Below, in pieces: positions 20,950 to 29,166 of a stretch of 64,000 bases of DNA. Below the pieces are notes generated by a model that had not been told where the DNA came from, searched no databases, and saw only the letters and a list, made by a program, of their open reading frames with translations. The stretch lies in contig NW_011887295.1 of the NCBI RefSeq assembly GCF_000151315.2, positions 1,172,173 to 1,236,172 of the forward strand. Reading direction: 5' to 3'. The DNA comes from Capsaspora owczarzaki ATCC 30864. Taxonomy: Eukaryota; Opisthokonta; Filasterea. The first letter of the stretch is position 1, and every line of letters begins with the position of its first letter. The translations under genes were made by a program, and so were the position numbers.

Positions 20950-21868
20950 TCGTACCCTTACCGAAGCAAATTTGCAATTTTTCGGAGGGGTTTTTTTCTT
21001 AAGATTGTTATTTTCCCTGTTGATGCGTTATCGTTTTTAAATTATATTCTTGTTGATAGAAAGCTTGCAGCAACCCTTTTTTGAGTTTCTCAGTCTTTTT
21101 TCATTTCTTATTTTCCGTCTCAGACACTTTGACAATGTCCTTTTTCCGTATGTTGTTGATTTCGCTTTTGCTTTTGTCCTTCTTGCAATCCGGACAAGGC
21201 CGCGAGATTTCTCTGATCTGAACATTGAACTACAACGTACTTTTGTTTCTTTATTGTTTTTCAATATGAAGAAGTACAATTGAGATTGGAGATGAATGGC
21301 TGTTGGCGCATTGGGTTTTTGGCGCGATCTTTGTTTTTTTCCCATNNNNNNNNNNNNNNNNNNNNNNNNNNNNNNNNNNNNNNNNNNNNNNNNNNNNNNN
21401 NNNNNNNNNNNNNNNNNNNNNNNNNNNNNNNNNNNNNNNNNNNNNCAGATCTGGCAAATTTTGATTTTTTTGATTTTTTTTTCGCGAGATTGTTCGTTGC
21501 TCAGTGCAAGTGTTGAAACTGTTTGAGCAGCGATTGCAGTGTGCGCGCTGGGGTCGTACTTGGGAGCATGTAACAGACACGCAAAGGACACTCAGCGGCC
21601 AGTCATCGCTCAATCCGGACAAATCGCTCAGATGAGAAAAAAAATACGAAAAAATGTTTCAAAAAAAAAAAGGAAAAAAAAAAAAAGAAGCAGCGCAAAG
21701 ATCTGCACATCAAAGCAGCAGTCGGACGGGGGGGGGGGGGGGGTCCTCGAGCTAGACTCCAACATCCATGGCAATCCAAGCACCCCGGGCACAGGAACCA
21801 CAGTCACGCGCGCGGTCGGCACGAGCACACAAAAAGCGAAAATTGAAAAAAAAATAGTCGAAGGCAAG

Positions 21869-21902
<34 letters not shown>

Positions 21903-22442
21903 AAAGAAAAAAAAAAGGATTCCATTGCCATCTTGTGCTCTTCCAACAAGCAGCTTTGGCTTTGGATGAGAGGCAGAGGTTGAGGATTGTGTGAAGGGGA
22001 AGGAAAAGAGACAAAGCAAGGTTTGGAGGAAGAGGAGAAAAAAAAAAAAAAAAAAAAAACGAATCACATACATCTGCCATTGTTGCTGGTTTTTTGGTTT
22101 TTAAGGAGTGAAGGGTTCCAAACTCGGTCGAGTTGATCAACAACAAACTGGAACGGCAAAAATCAGATCTACCCCTTTCATGCAGTGGTGCCGTTTGATG
22201 GATACTGCACCAGAGCGCAATACCTTCGAGGGCGGAGGCGGGGGGGGGGGAAGCGAATGAGAGTTTTCTGCTCCCGGATTTTCAAAAAGAAGAAACCAAA
22301 CAAGCAACCGAAGTGCCAATCGAGTCACGAAATGACATTAAGCCAAAATAGATCACGTCTATTAAGAATACACAAGTAAAAACTTCAAATCGCAACAAAA
22401 GACAGGGTGGGAGGCCAAATGCTCGAAAACCAAAACAAAATA
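20950..22442. other. Intergenic region with assembly gap and homopolymers
   Basis: 1.5 kb from the GOST-like gene to the Tc1/mariner element. It contains a 100-base N block, A runs (21659–21686, 21871–21900, 22038–22059) and G runs (21729–21742, 22240–22250). The apparent reading frames are poly-Lys or poly-Phe translations of those runs. I see nothing codon-biased on either side of the gap, but a gene could be hidden in it. Confidence 0.5.
21346..21445. other. Assembly gap (100 N)
   Basis: Exactly 100 N characters, which is the usual placeholder for a scaffold gap of unknown size. Both flanks are T-rich. Confidence 0.99.
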
Positions 22443-22625
22443 CAGTATTGTGCGTCCGAAGATGAAAACTGCAATATGAGGTTGGAAATAGAAACGGACG
22501 ATTTGGTTTTTAAACATTTGAAATGGTACAAATTTGTAGTGCGATTTTGGACAAAATGCTATCGATTTGGTTTTTAAAAACACGAAACTGTCCAAACTGC
22601 GCCCGAGTTGGTTTTTGCCAAGATA
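22443..22625 (+). repeat. Left terminal inverted repeat of the Tc1/mariner element
   Basis: Begins CAGTATTGTGC after a TA dinucleotide. It has two copies of a CGATTTGGTTTTTAAA block (about 22497 and 22562) and one GAGTTGGTTTTTGCC block near its inner end. The first ~60 bases match the right end best. Confidence 0.85.
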
Positions 22626-22754
22626 AGGTCTGGTTTTTTGGCGCGAAAACTTTGGAATAAAAGCTTGAAACTGAAAATTCGCACTCTTGGTTGGGAAATT
22701 GCCACTTCATGTTTGGGATTTGCAAACACCCCCAGACGAACCTGCTCTGTAGCC

Positions 22755-24260
22755 ATGCCCAAACGTCAAAACGAGGCGCAGGCCACCGAATCACGCGCGC
22801 CGCGGAAGTGTGTCCATCTAGAAGACCCCGAACGGAAGCGGATCATCGACTTGGCTGTTGATCGCGCCTTGCCTCTCGTCACGGTCGCCAGCATGCTCCA
22901 TCACCCCATCAGCACTGTGTCCAACGTAGTGCAACGTTTCAAGGAGCGCGGAGAGTGGACGTCACATCACGTCAATCCCAAGGGATGCCGTGTGCTCACA
23001 GCGGAGCATCTCCATTTTCTCGAGATGGAGCTCGACAAGAACGTCAATGTGACCAATCAAGAGCTCCAGGACCTCCTCCTGACGACATTTGGCATTCAAG
23101 TGCATCAAGCAACCATCGGGCGTGCCATGTTACGACAGGGCTTCACGTTCAAGCGCGTGTATGAGCAGGTCAAGGTGAAAAATTCGCCTGAAATCAAAGC
23201 CCAACGCAAGAAATGGGCTGAGCTCTTCGAGGCTTTCCAGACACCTGTGGATCGCTTGTTCTACGTGGACGAGAGTGGATTTAATGCGAATCAGCATCGA
23301 ACGCGAGGTCGATCTCGCAAGGGCGCGCGCGCAATCGTTCAAGTTGGCAGTATTCGTGCAGCGAATTTCACGCTCATTGCAGCGATCGGAATGAGCGGCG
23401 TTGTGTTGAATGAGATCCAGCTCGGAGGCGTGACTGGCCATGTCTTTGCGGAGGCAATGACGAAGCTGTTTGACAAGCTCGAGGCAAAAAACGCCGTCGA
23501 CACCGCCGCGTCTGGCATCGCTGTGGATGAGCTCCCAGTGCAACAGCTTGAGCCCGACCTCCCCCTTACAAACGTGGTTGAGGACAGTGTGTCGATCAGT
23601 AATGCAGTTCACATGCCACTGCTGACGTCCGGTGCAGCGTCGTCCCAACCACCTGCCCCTCCCGCTGCAGTTGTGTCGTCTGCTGCGTCTGCAGCTGGCG
23701 GGTCAGCTCCTGCTTCCACCTCTGCTTCCTCTGCATCCACCTCTGCTTCCACCTCTGCTTCGACGACCAGAAAGAAGCGCCGTTCTCGTCGCAGGATTCT
23801 CGACGATGATGACAACGATGATGGCGGCGTCTACGTTCCACCACACGAAGAACTCATTCAAGACGAGATTGATGAGCACAATGACAATACTTCCTATTTC
23901 GTACCGAGCGAAGAGCACCCAGGTGTCAGCTTTCCGGGACATCATCGCTACAAAGCCTGGATCGTGCTCGACAACGCGCGCATTCACAAGACACCCGAAG
24001 TGCGCGAGCTTTTTGCACGCCGCGGGTATGGGATGCTCTTTCTGCCTCCGTACTCATCGTTCTTGAACCCGATCGAGTATGTCTTCAACCAAGTGAAGGC
24101 TGCGTTCAAGCGCTCCCGGCTGGAACCGAACGAAACAATCTCAAGTCGTATTACCGCTGCTGTTGGTACCGTGACGGCAACGCATTGCCAAAACACTATC
24201 ACGCATGTTCAGCTCAAGTACTTTAATGCTTGTCACGAGATGCACGATGTGCTAGATTAG
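22755..24260 (+). CDS. Tc1/mariner (IS630 superfamily) DDE transposase
   Basis: A single intact exon of 501 codons. The N-terminal ~110 residues hold a helix-turn-helix-like region (LVTVASMLHHPISTVSNVV). The catalytic triad is visible: Asp172 in FYVDESGFN, Asp406 in VLDNARIHK, and Glu441 in SFLNPIEYVF, with 34 residues between the last two (DD34E, as in Tc1). Between the first and second Asp lies a low-complexity insert of about 150 residues (Ala/Ser-rich with STSAST repeats, then KKRRSRRR and an acidic DDDDNDD run), absent from ordinary Tc1 transposases; it may act as a linker with a nuclear localisation signal. There are no internal stops or frameshifts. The enzyme would excise and insert the surrounding element at TA sites. 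Confidence 0.93.
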   Translation: MPKRQNEAQATESRAPRKCVHLEDPERKRIIDLAVDRALPLVTVASMLHHPISTVSNVVQRFKERGEWTSHHVNPKGCRVLTAEHLHFLEMELDKNVNVTNQELQDLLLTTFGIQVHQATIGRAMLRQGFTFKRVYEQVKVKNSPEIKAQRKKWAELFEAFQTPVDRLFYVDESGFNANQHRTRGRSRKGARAIVQVGSIRAANFTLIAAIGMSGVVLNEIQLGGVTGHVFAEAMTKLFDKLEAKNAVDTAASGIAVDELPVQQLEPDLPLTNVVEDSVSISNAVHMPLLTSGAASSQPPAPPAAVVSSAASAAGGSAPASTSASSASTSASTSASTTRKKRRSRRRILDDDDNDDGGVYVPPHEELIQDEIDEHNDNTSYFVPSEEHPGVSFPGHHRYKAWIVLDNARIHKTPEVRELFARRGYGMLFLPPYSSFLNPIEYVFNQVKAAFKRSRLEPNETISSRITAAVGTVTATHCQNTITHVQLKYFNACHEMHDVLD

Positions 24261-24925
24261 TTGGCGTGCTCTCCTTCGAAAGCTCCCTCAATGGCGCCCG
24301 CTCGCCTGTTTTGGGTGGTCGTTTGATGTGATCGTCCGTGTCATGTTACATGTATAAATACTGTACATGTATTATTGTACATCCATTTCAAATCATGTTT
24401 ATTCTGCAACAAGCATCTGCCAAAGACTAGTCGATGGCTTTCAGGAGAACACCCCACAGTCCGGTCGGCCTTGCGTCCTTTCTTCACTCTACCCGTAAAC
24501 CTTCATAAAACAAACATAGTTAAGCCTATTTATACATGCATGTACATGTATTGAGCGTATGCAAGCTGGAGCGCTCCACTGTGGAGTGCACATTGCGTTG
24601 TCATTGGTGCTGCAACTTGCTGGTCGTTAGGAATGATCGGAACAATCCACTCGGCATACGATTGCCACCAATTTAATGACACTATGATAAACTATGCAAA
24701 TGCTAATGCTTACACCGAAATGGCTCGTGAGTACGAGCCCTGGGTGGTAAAGACGTCGCTGTGGAAGTAATTCATCAAAACTGTAGTTCGAGCTCTTCCC
24801 GAGCCCTAGCTTTCCCGCTAGTCACCCCAGCATCTAATGACCTTCCAAGATACATGATTCAATTCAAATACTTCCTGAAGTTGTTGGTAATTCTAACATC
24901 TCAAGTGGGTTAATTCGAAATACAA
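24261..24925. other. Non-coding 3' part of the Tc1/mariner element
   Basis: 665 bases between the transposase stop and the right TIR. It has repeated TACATGTA palindromes (24348–24385 and 24530–24552, sharing GTACATGTATT) and a short hairpin, GGCTCGT/ACGAGCC, at about 24723–24740. There is no open frame. Confidence 0.5.
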
Positions 24926-25103
24926 GCTTGCAAAAACCAACTCGTTGAAAACCAAATCGAACGCACAAAAACCAATTACGGAAAAAACCATTTTTCTCGC
25001 ACTTTCAACCAAGCTACTTTTTTCCAGTCCGATTTTCCTCACTTCGTCCGCTCTAATTTCCAACCTCGCCTGCTGTGATTTCAACCTCGACTGCATAATA
25101 CTG
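24926..25103 (-). repeat. Right terminal inverted repeat of the Tc1/mariner element
   Basis: Read on the minus strand it begins CAGTATTATGC and contains GAGGTTGGAAAT, CGGACGA, CGATTTGGTTTTC and GAGTTGGTTTTTGC in the same order as the left repeat, but more diverged in the middle. Confidence 0.85.
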
Positions 25104-25177
25104 TATCAAAGAATCACGCAGCAGCAAGACAGAAAATCAATCGACAACAAGACAGCTTCTTGGAAAAGGGGGGGGGG

Positions 25178-25353
25178 TCTAACGCGACACACTGTGATCG
25201 ACTGATCTTTCAATAAAGCTGTTTTCGGCTCTCTTCAGGCTTCAAAATGAATGAGAATTGAGTGGAGGCCAAGCGACTCAAAATCACAATAAATCACAAT
25301 GGTTTTAGGTGGCTTTTTGGTGCTTCGGGTGCATCACTCCATGTTGTGCTAGA
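25178..25353 (+). repeat. Left direct repeat (176 bp) of the LTR-like element
   Basis: Nearly identical to 27683–27849: one T/C difference in CTCTTCAGG/CTCTTTAGG, and a 9-base insertion (TTCGGGTGC) near its end. It contains CAATAAA twice, so it could supply polyadenylation signals. Confidence 0.9.
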
Positions 25354-25641
25354 ACATCACTTCGTGATAATCGAAGAGGTTGTTGTGTGGCTTTTTTTGG
25401 TCTTTTGGTCAGTCTCCTTTCTTCTTGACCAGGTTTGTGCGACAACTTTCCTCGATCAAGTTGTTGTTGTTGTGTGGAACGTGCTTGAACAACTGTTGTC
25501 TTTCTTTTTCCTGGAAGGTGAAGCGAATGACTCGTGGATAAAAGGCGAAGAACTGTCGCTATTCGAGAAAGCGAAGTCAAATCACAAGATCGCGCTCTTC
25601 GTTCCAACCCGTTTTTTTTTTCCCTCGATGAACGCACCGCC

Positions 25642-25677
<36 letters not shown>

Positions 25678-25769
25678 GGAGTGAACATTGGATGAACAAA
25701 GCAAAGATCGCGAACAAAGATCGCAAAAGTTGGTGTTTTATTTCTCACGCCTCGTTTGTTGCTCATAGG
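25354..25769. other. Leader region inside the LTR-like element
   Basis: 416 bases upstream of the 244-residue gene. It holds TTG repeats (25459–25473), a T run near 25613–25622 and a (GT)16 microsatellite (25645–25676). There is no tRNA-complementary primer-binding site next to the left repeat. Confidence 0.45.
25645..25676. repeat. (GT)16 microsatellite
   Basis: Sixteen perfect GT units about 95 bases upstream of the ATG at 25770. Confidence 0.9.
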
Positions 25770-26586
25770 ATGGAGTTCATGTCACAAATGTTTCGCCCTC
25801 CTGTGGAGCGCATTGACGTTATCTCGTCTGCGTTCGGCAAAATTGAGGATGTGTCACCATATGACATGATCCAAGCACTTGCCGTTCTGTCCAACACCAT
25901 TACAAATTCATCAACGAAGATCACAGCGTATCTCCGCAAGTTTATCTCTCTGTACCGGGAGAAGATTTCGACCGCGAGGCCGGAATTTGCCGAGATGTAT
26001 GCAGCGGTTGAGGCTGACGAGGAAGCCAGCGAACTTTGGGGCTCTTTCCAGTTGGCGATCAACTACCAGCAGATTGCTGATGCACTCCGGAAGCTGACTG
26101 GACTGCCGGTATGTTGTTTCTCCTTATTTCGTGACTTTTTTATGACTTTTTTTTTGTCTTTTCTTTGACTGACCGCTCGCTTGTCATTAGAACTCGGAGC
26201 CCCAAGAGTGGCGTGAATTCCGAAAGGCGATTCTTGCCGCCGCGTCCTCGCCCAATGCACCCTCTCCGCCGCCAGCCGAAACGGGCGTTCGCGTCAAGGC
26301 TCCTCTTCGCACCAAAATGCTTCGGCATGTTGAAGCCGTTCTCAAGGAGATCATCATTGAGCTGAACGACTTTGACGGCTGGTCAAAAGAAGCTGCTCGC
26401 CTTGAGCGGTTTGTGATCGCTCAAAAAGCAATGCGCATAGCGATCTCCGTGATGACCTTCATGGCTGAGACCAATCACGATATCAGGCCGCTCCTAGCCG
26501 GCGTGTATGGTGTGCAAGACACTGCTGGTAGTCTCGCCCAGCTCAAGTCGGCTGTTGTGCCCGCGATTGTTGATGCTACAGAGTGA
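25770..26586 (+). CDS. Unrecognised helical protein (244 aa)
   Basis: Two exons, 25770–26108 and 26191–26586, joined across a GTATGT…TTAG intron in phase 0. The first exon starts MEFMSQMFRPPVERID, and the ATG directly follows CTCATAG, so it could also be an internal exon behind an unseen first exon. The protein looks mostly alpha-helical and mildly charged, with an Ala/Pro-rich linker (SSPNAPSPPPAE) in the middle. There is no signal peptide, membrane segment or known motif. It lies inside the LTR-like repeat pair but looks nothing like Gag or Pol. Its codon bias is weaker than that of the housekeeping genes. GVYGVQD near its end resembles VFGVQE at the start of the downstream exon at 27312. 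Confidence 0.6.
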
Positions 26587-26759
26587 TTGATTGTTTAATG
26601 TCGGTCGACAGAGGATTTGCAACATCCTAAAGCAGTGCCTCAAGCAAATACAGCAATCTTTGTTTTGTTCCAAAAAAAGGGGGGGGGGAAGAAAAGTGAT
26701 GTCGATTTGAGAAGTACGGAAAGTCCATCAAACAAACAGAAACGCAATTGACAACGCAA

Positions 26760-27278
26760 CTACTGCTGCTTTCTGAGCGACCGTCGCCCAAAAGTGCCAA
26801 ATTTCCCTTTTTCTTTTTTTTGGACCGCTTCCTCGGTTGACTCACGAATATCGGTTTCAGCCACTACCGGCTCTGGTTCTTTGATTGACTGGGGTTTGTG
26901 TGCAGCATTCAAATAGGCAATAATCTCATCAGTCAGCCCGAGCACACATTTCTCACTCTCTTCATCTGAAAAGCGCACATTGTTACTGCTCATCCATTCC
27001 TTCAACATCTCTCTGCAAACTTCATTGCGCAAGCCGAGGTCACTTCCGCACTCTTCAATCATCACTTGGTCACTATTCACAAAATCCGCGATATGCACGC
27101 ATGCATCAAGCAGCCTAGACTTGTTACATTCTTTCACTGGAATCTTCGTGTTAATGCTGGTTAGGAAACGAGCCTGGCAAGCTGCTTCACGCTGTTGCAG
27201 AAGCTGTGCTTGCTCCTTGGCTTTCTTTTCCGCTTCCAACTCCTGTTGTTTCTGCTTGAGTTGATGAACGTACTGCAT
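26760..27278 (-). CDS. Unrecognised charged coiled-coil protein (172 aa)
   Basis: A single minus-strand frame from ATG 27278 to 26760. The first 45 residues are a Gln/Glu/Lys/Ala helix (KQKQQELEAEKKAKEQAQ) likely to form a coiled coil. The middle contains scattered Cys residues and the tail is basic and Ser/Arg-rich. TTTCAG immediately precedes the ATG on the minus strand, so an upstream exon is possible. It sits on the opposite strand between two plus-strand exons inside the LTR-like element. No family recognised. Confidence 0.5.
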   Translation of the reverse strand: MQYVHQLKQKQQELEAEKKAKEQAQLLQQREAACQARFLTSINTKIPVKECNKSRLLDACVHIADFVNSDQVMIEECGSDLGLRNEVCREMLKEWMSSNNVRFSDEESEKCVLGLTDEIIAYLNAAHKPQSIKEPEPVVAETDIRESTEEAVQKKEKGKFGTFGRRSLRKQQ

Positions 27279-27311
27279 CTGAAATAGTTTGAATCGCTAG
27301 TTCAATCGCAG

Positions 27312-27628
27312 TGTTTGGTGTCCAAGAGCTTGCTCGCTTCCAGTACGACTTCATTGTTCACGTGGCTGAGCGTGATCAGAAGGCGTTCTGGCAGTCCGCT
27401 CCTCAGCTTGTTTTTGACTTCAAGCTTTGCAACTCGAAGATTGCTCCTCTCGGTCCTGTCGACAGCGACAACAGTGAGGCTGCTCTGCAAAAGCACGACG
27501 AGTACACGCTTGAGCTCGAGAAACTCAAGGAAGACACTGTCGCTGCAGTTGCCGATGACCTGGCGGCGATGAGTGCTTTGTCTGGCAATTCTGTGCGTTC
27601 TGCGTCCTCGGACATGGACACCGCTTGA
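27312..27628 (+). CDS. Unrecognised C-terminal exon (about 105 aa)
   Basis: An open stretch that begins after a good acceptor (AATCGCAG) and ends TGA at 27626–27628. It encodes a charged helical segment (FQYDFIVHVAERDQKAFW … YTLELEKLKEDTVAAVADDLAAM) and a Ser-rich tail. There is no start codon, so it needs an upstream exon. One possible partner is a GTGTGC donor inside the gene ending at 26586 (after GVY), which would produce a longer isoform whose intron contains the minus-strand ORF. An independent gene or pseudogene fragment is equally possible. Confidence 0.45.
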
Positions 27629-27682
27629 CTGTGCATGTGTTGTTGCTGTTGACATCTCTTTTTCATTGTTTTTTGTGATGAC

Positions 27683-27849
27683 TCTAACGCGACACACTGT
27701 GATCGACTGATCTTTCAATAAAGCTGTTTTCGGCTCTCTTTAGGCTTCAAAATGAATGAGAATTGAGTGGAGGCCAAGCGACTCAAAATCACAATAAATC
27801 ACAATGGTTTTAGGTGGCTTTTTGGTGCATCACTCCATGTTGTGCTAGA
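27683..27849 (+). repeat. Right direct repeat (167 bp) of the LTR-like element
   Basis: The second copy of the 25178–25353 repeat in the same orientation. It ends in TGCTAGA immediately before a G10 tract and 21 bases from the stop codon of the minus-strand 7TM gene. Confidence 0.9.
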
Positions 27850-27870
27850 GGGGGGGGGGCTCTTTTGAAC

Positions 27871-29166
27871 TTATTCTGAGACCTGGGATGGTACCACATC
27901 GACTTGCTCAACAGAAGCGCTCGAGACTGTCGCCTCGGACGGCACCACGGTGACTTGCTCAAGCGGAGCAGGCGTCGCGGCATCAGCTCGCACGGGCACC
28001 GGCGTAGCTTGGCCACTACTGGCAGCACGAACTGGCAACGGCGAGTCTGAAGGCATCACCGTTGACTCGACATCGTCGTGCGCCGTAATGTTGGCTGACG
28101 ATTCCGACTGCTGCGGGCCGCCCTTGCGCTCGCCCTTGGACCGATCTACTCGGTAAAACCAGAGGCACACACTGGCGACAAGAATGTACAGAATGTCGAA
28201 AATGTGCTCAAAGATCAAGTCGCCCGCCGTCTGGGGCAGGGGAACGACGTTTGGCGGCTCGAGGTTGTACCTGTCGGTCGCCCACGAGTTTGCGCTGACG
28301 GCGAGGACAATGATGGCGGCCAGCTCGAGCAGCAGGAGCAAAAAGTTCAGGCGATCGATGCGTCGAAGCGCCAACCGCCTGCGCTTGCGGGCGAGAGCAT
28401 GCATTTCCTTGTCTTGCTTGTCCGCTGGCGTGCTCTTGGTGGTCGCATTCGTGGTCGTCGTCGTCGTCGTCGTTGTTCCAATGACGGACGACGTCATGGA
28501 ATGGCCCTTCGTGACGGACGCGGAGCCGCTGGAAATGTCGCCGTATTTGCGCTGCGCCTCTCGGAGCACACGATGAATGATGCAGCCAAAGTAGGAGCTC
28601 GTCGACAGCCAGACGGCGAAAATCACAATGGCGAGGCAGTATCGCAGCAGCTTGCCAGCCCAGTACGGCTTGACAGCGTAGATGATGATAGTGGCAAAAT
28701 ACTGCGAAATCCAGCAGTACGCAATCGTTGCCATCCGCATCTTCTTGAGGAATCGGGCAAACCGCTTGTGCTTGACCAGCACGGCACGCATCACAAAATC
28801 AGCCCACGAGCCGACCAAGAGCAGCCAGATGGTAATGGTGGCGCTGGAGCCCGTGTCGTACATGAGCGATGGCAGCCAAAGCGGGTAAATGTCGGCCCAG
28901 CCTTGGGCGTCCACCGAGCGCACAGCGCCAATGACCATCGAGATGGAGCACATGTACAGCATGCAGTTTTCGGTTTCAAAGCAGAATCCCGTCTTCTTGA
29001 TGATGAGATACGTGTTGTACAGGCTGTACAGCGCCAGCACGATGAAGATGGAAGCGAACGTGGCTTGCAGCGCCGTGAAGGAAGCGCCGAGCGAGTCTGC
29101 AAACGTCTCGTCGCAATTCGGGCCGGTGAATGGCACCGAGCAGTTTTCGTTCGGGTAGCTAATCAT
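27871..29166 (-). CDS. Seven-helix membrane protein, family uncertain
   Basis: An intronless frame of 431 codons. The N-terminus looks extracellular (a Cys-containing NCSVPFTGPNCDET stretch), followed by seven hydrophobic segments: SIFIVLALYSLY, YMCSISMVIGAV, ITIWLLLVGSW, IAYCWISQYFATIIIY, YCLAIVIFAVWL, FLLLLLELAAIIVLAV and FDILYILVASVCLWF. A Thr-rich loop (TTTTTTTTT) and an Arg/Lys cluster separate helices 5 and 6. The long cytosolic tail is Val/Pro/Ser/Ala-rich with TPVPVRA and VVPS repeats. Overall architecture is like THH1/TOM1/TOM3-type proteins or an orphan 7TM receptor, but I cannot assign it. Its stop codon is 11 bases from the G tract that borders the LTR-like element, so the element has replaced or extended its 3' UTR. 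Confidence 0.7.
   Translation of the reverse strand: MISYPNENCSVPFTGPNCDETFADSLGASFTALQATFASIFIVLALYSLYNTYLIIKKTGFCFETENCMLYMCSISMVIGAVRSVDAQGWADIYPLWLPSLMYDTGSSATITIWLLLVGSWADFVMRAVLVKHKRFARFLKKMRMATIAYCWISQYFATIIIYAVKPYWAGKLLRYCLAIVIFAVWLSTSSYFGCIIHRVLREAQRKYGDISSGSASVTKGHSMTSSVIGTTTTTTTTTNATTKSTPADKQDKEMHALARKRRRLALRRIDRLNFLLLLLELAAIIVLAVSANSWATDRYNLEPPNVVPLPQTAGDLIFEHIFDILYILVASVCLWFYRVDRSKGERKGGPQQSESSANITAHDDVESTVMPSDSPLPVRAASSGQATPVPVRADAATPAPLEQVTVVPSEATVSSASVEQVDVVPSQVSE

Larger units (their letters stand above)
22443..25103 (+). mobile_element. Complete Tc1/mariner DNA transposon
   Basis: The element starts CAGTATTGTGC at 22443 and ends in the reverse complement of CAGTATTATGC at 25103, with TA on both sides (22441–22442 and 25104–25105), the classic Tc1/mariner target duplication. 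Inverted repeats are imperfect and run about 180 bases on each side (22443–22625 and 24926–25103). They share blocks such as GAGGTTGGAAAT, CGGACGA, CGATTTGGTTTT and GAGTTGGTTTTTGC. The 2661-base element carries one intact transposase gene (22755–24260) and about 660 bases of non-coding DNA on its 3' side. The TIR-to-TIR layout, TA sites and open transposase suggest a recent or still mobile copy. Confidence 0.9.
25178..27849. mobile_element. Putative LTR-like element inserted in a G tract
   Basis: Two direct repeats of 176 and 167 bases bound a 2.3 kb interior. Each starts TCTAACGCGACAC and ends with a sequence whose reverse complement is TCTAGCACAACAT (9 of 13 bases match), so the repeat ends are imperfect inverted repeats, as in LTRs. 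The outer edges abut G10 on both sides (25168–25177 and 27850–27859), whereas the inner edges do not, as expected if the whole unit was inserted and duplicated a G-tract target. No reverse transcriptase, integrase, primer-binding site or purine tract is visible inside. It may be a non-autonomous element with captured sequence, or two copies of a short element that trapped host DNA. Confidence 0.55.

Noticed and set aside
21600-22150. Several poly-Lys or poly-Phe open frames around 21.6–22.1 kb
   Set aside because: They are translations of A and T runs and have no other content.
24720-24745. Hairpin resembling a tRNA arm
   Set aside because: Only a single 7-base stem is present; no cloverleaf, T-loop or acceptor stem could be built around it.
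25178-27849. Autonomous LTR retrotransposon
   Set aside because: No reverse transcriptase, RNase H, integrase or protease motifs, primer-binding site or polypurine tract were found, so only an LTR-like, non-autonomous label is used.
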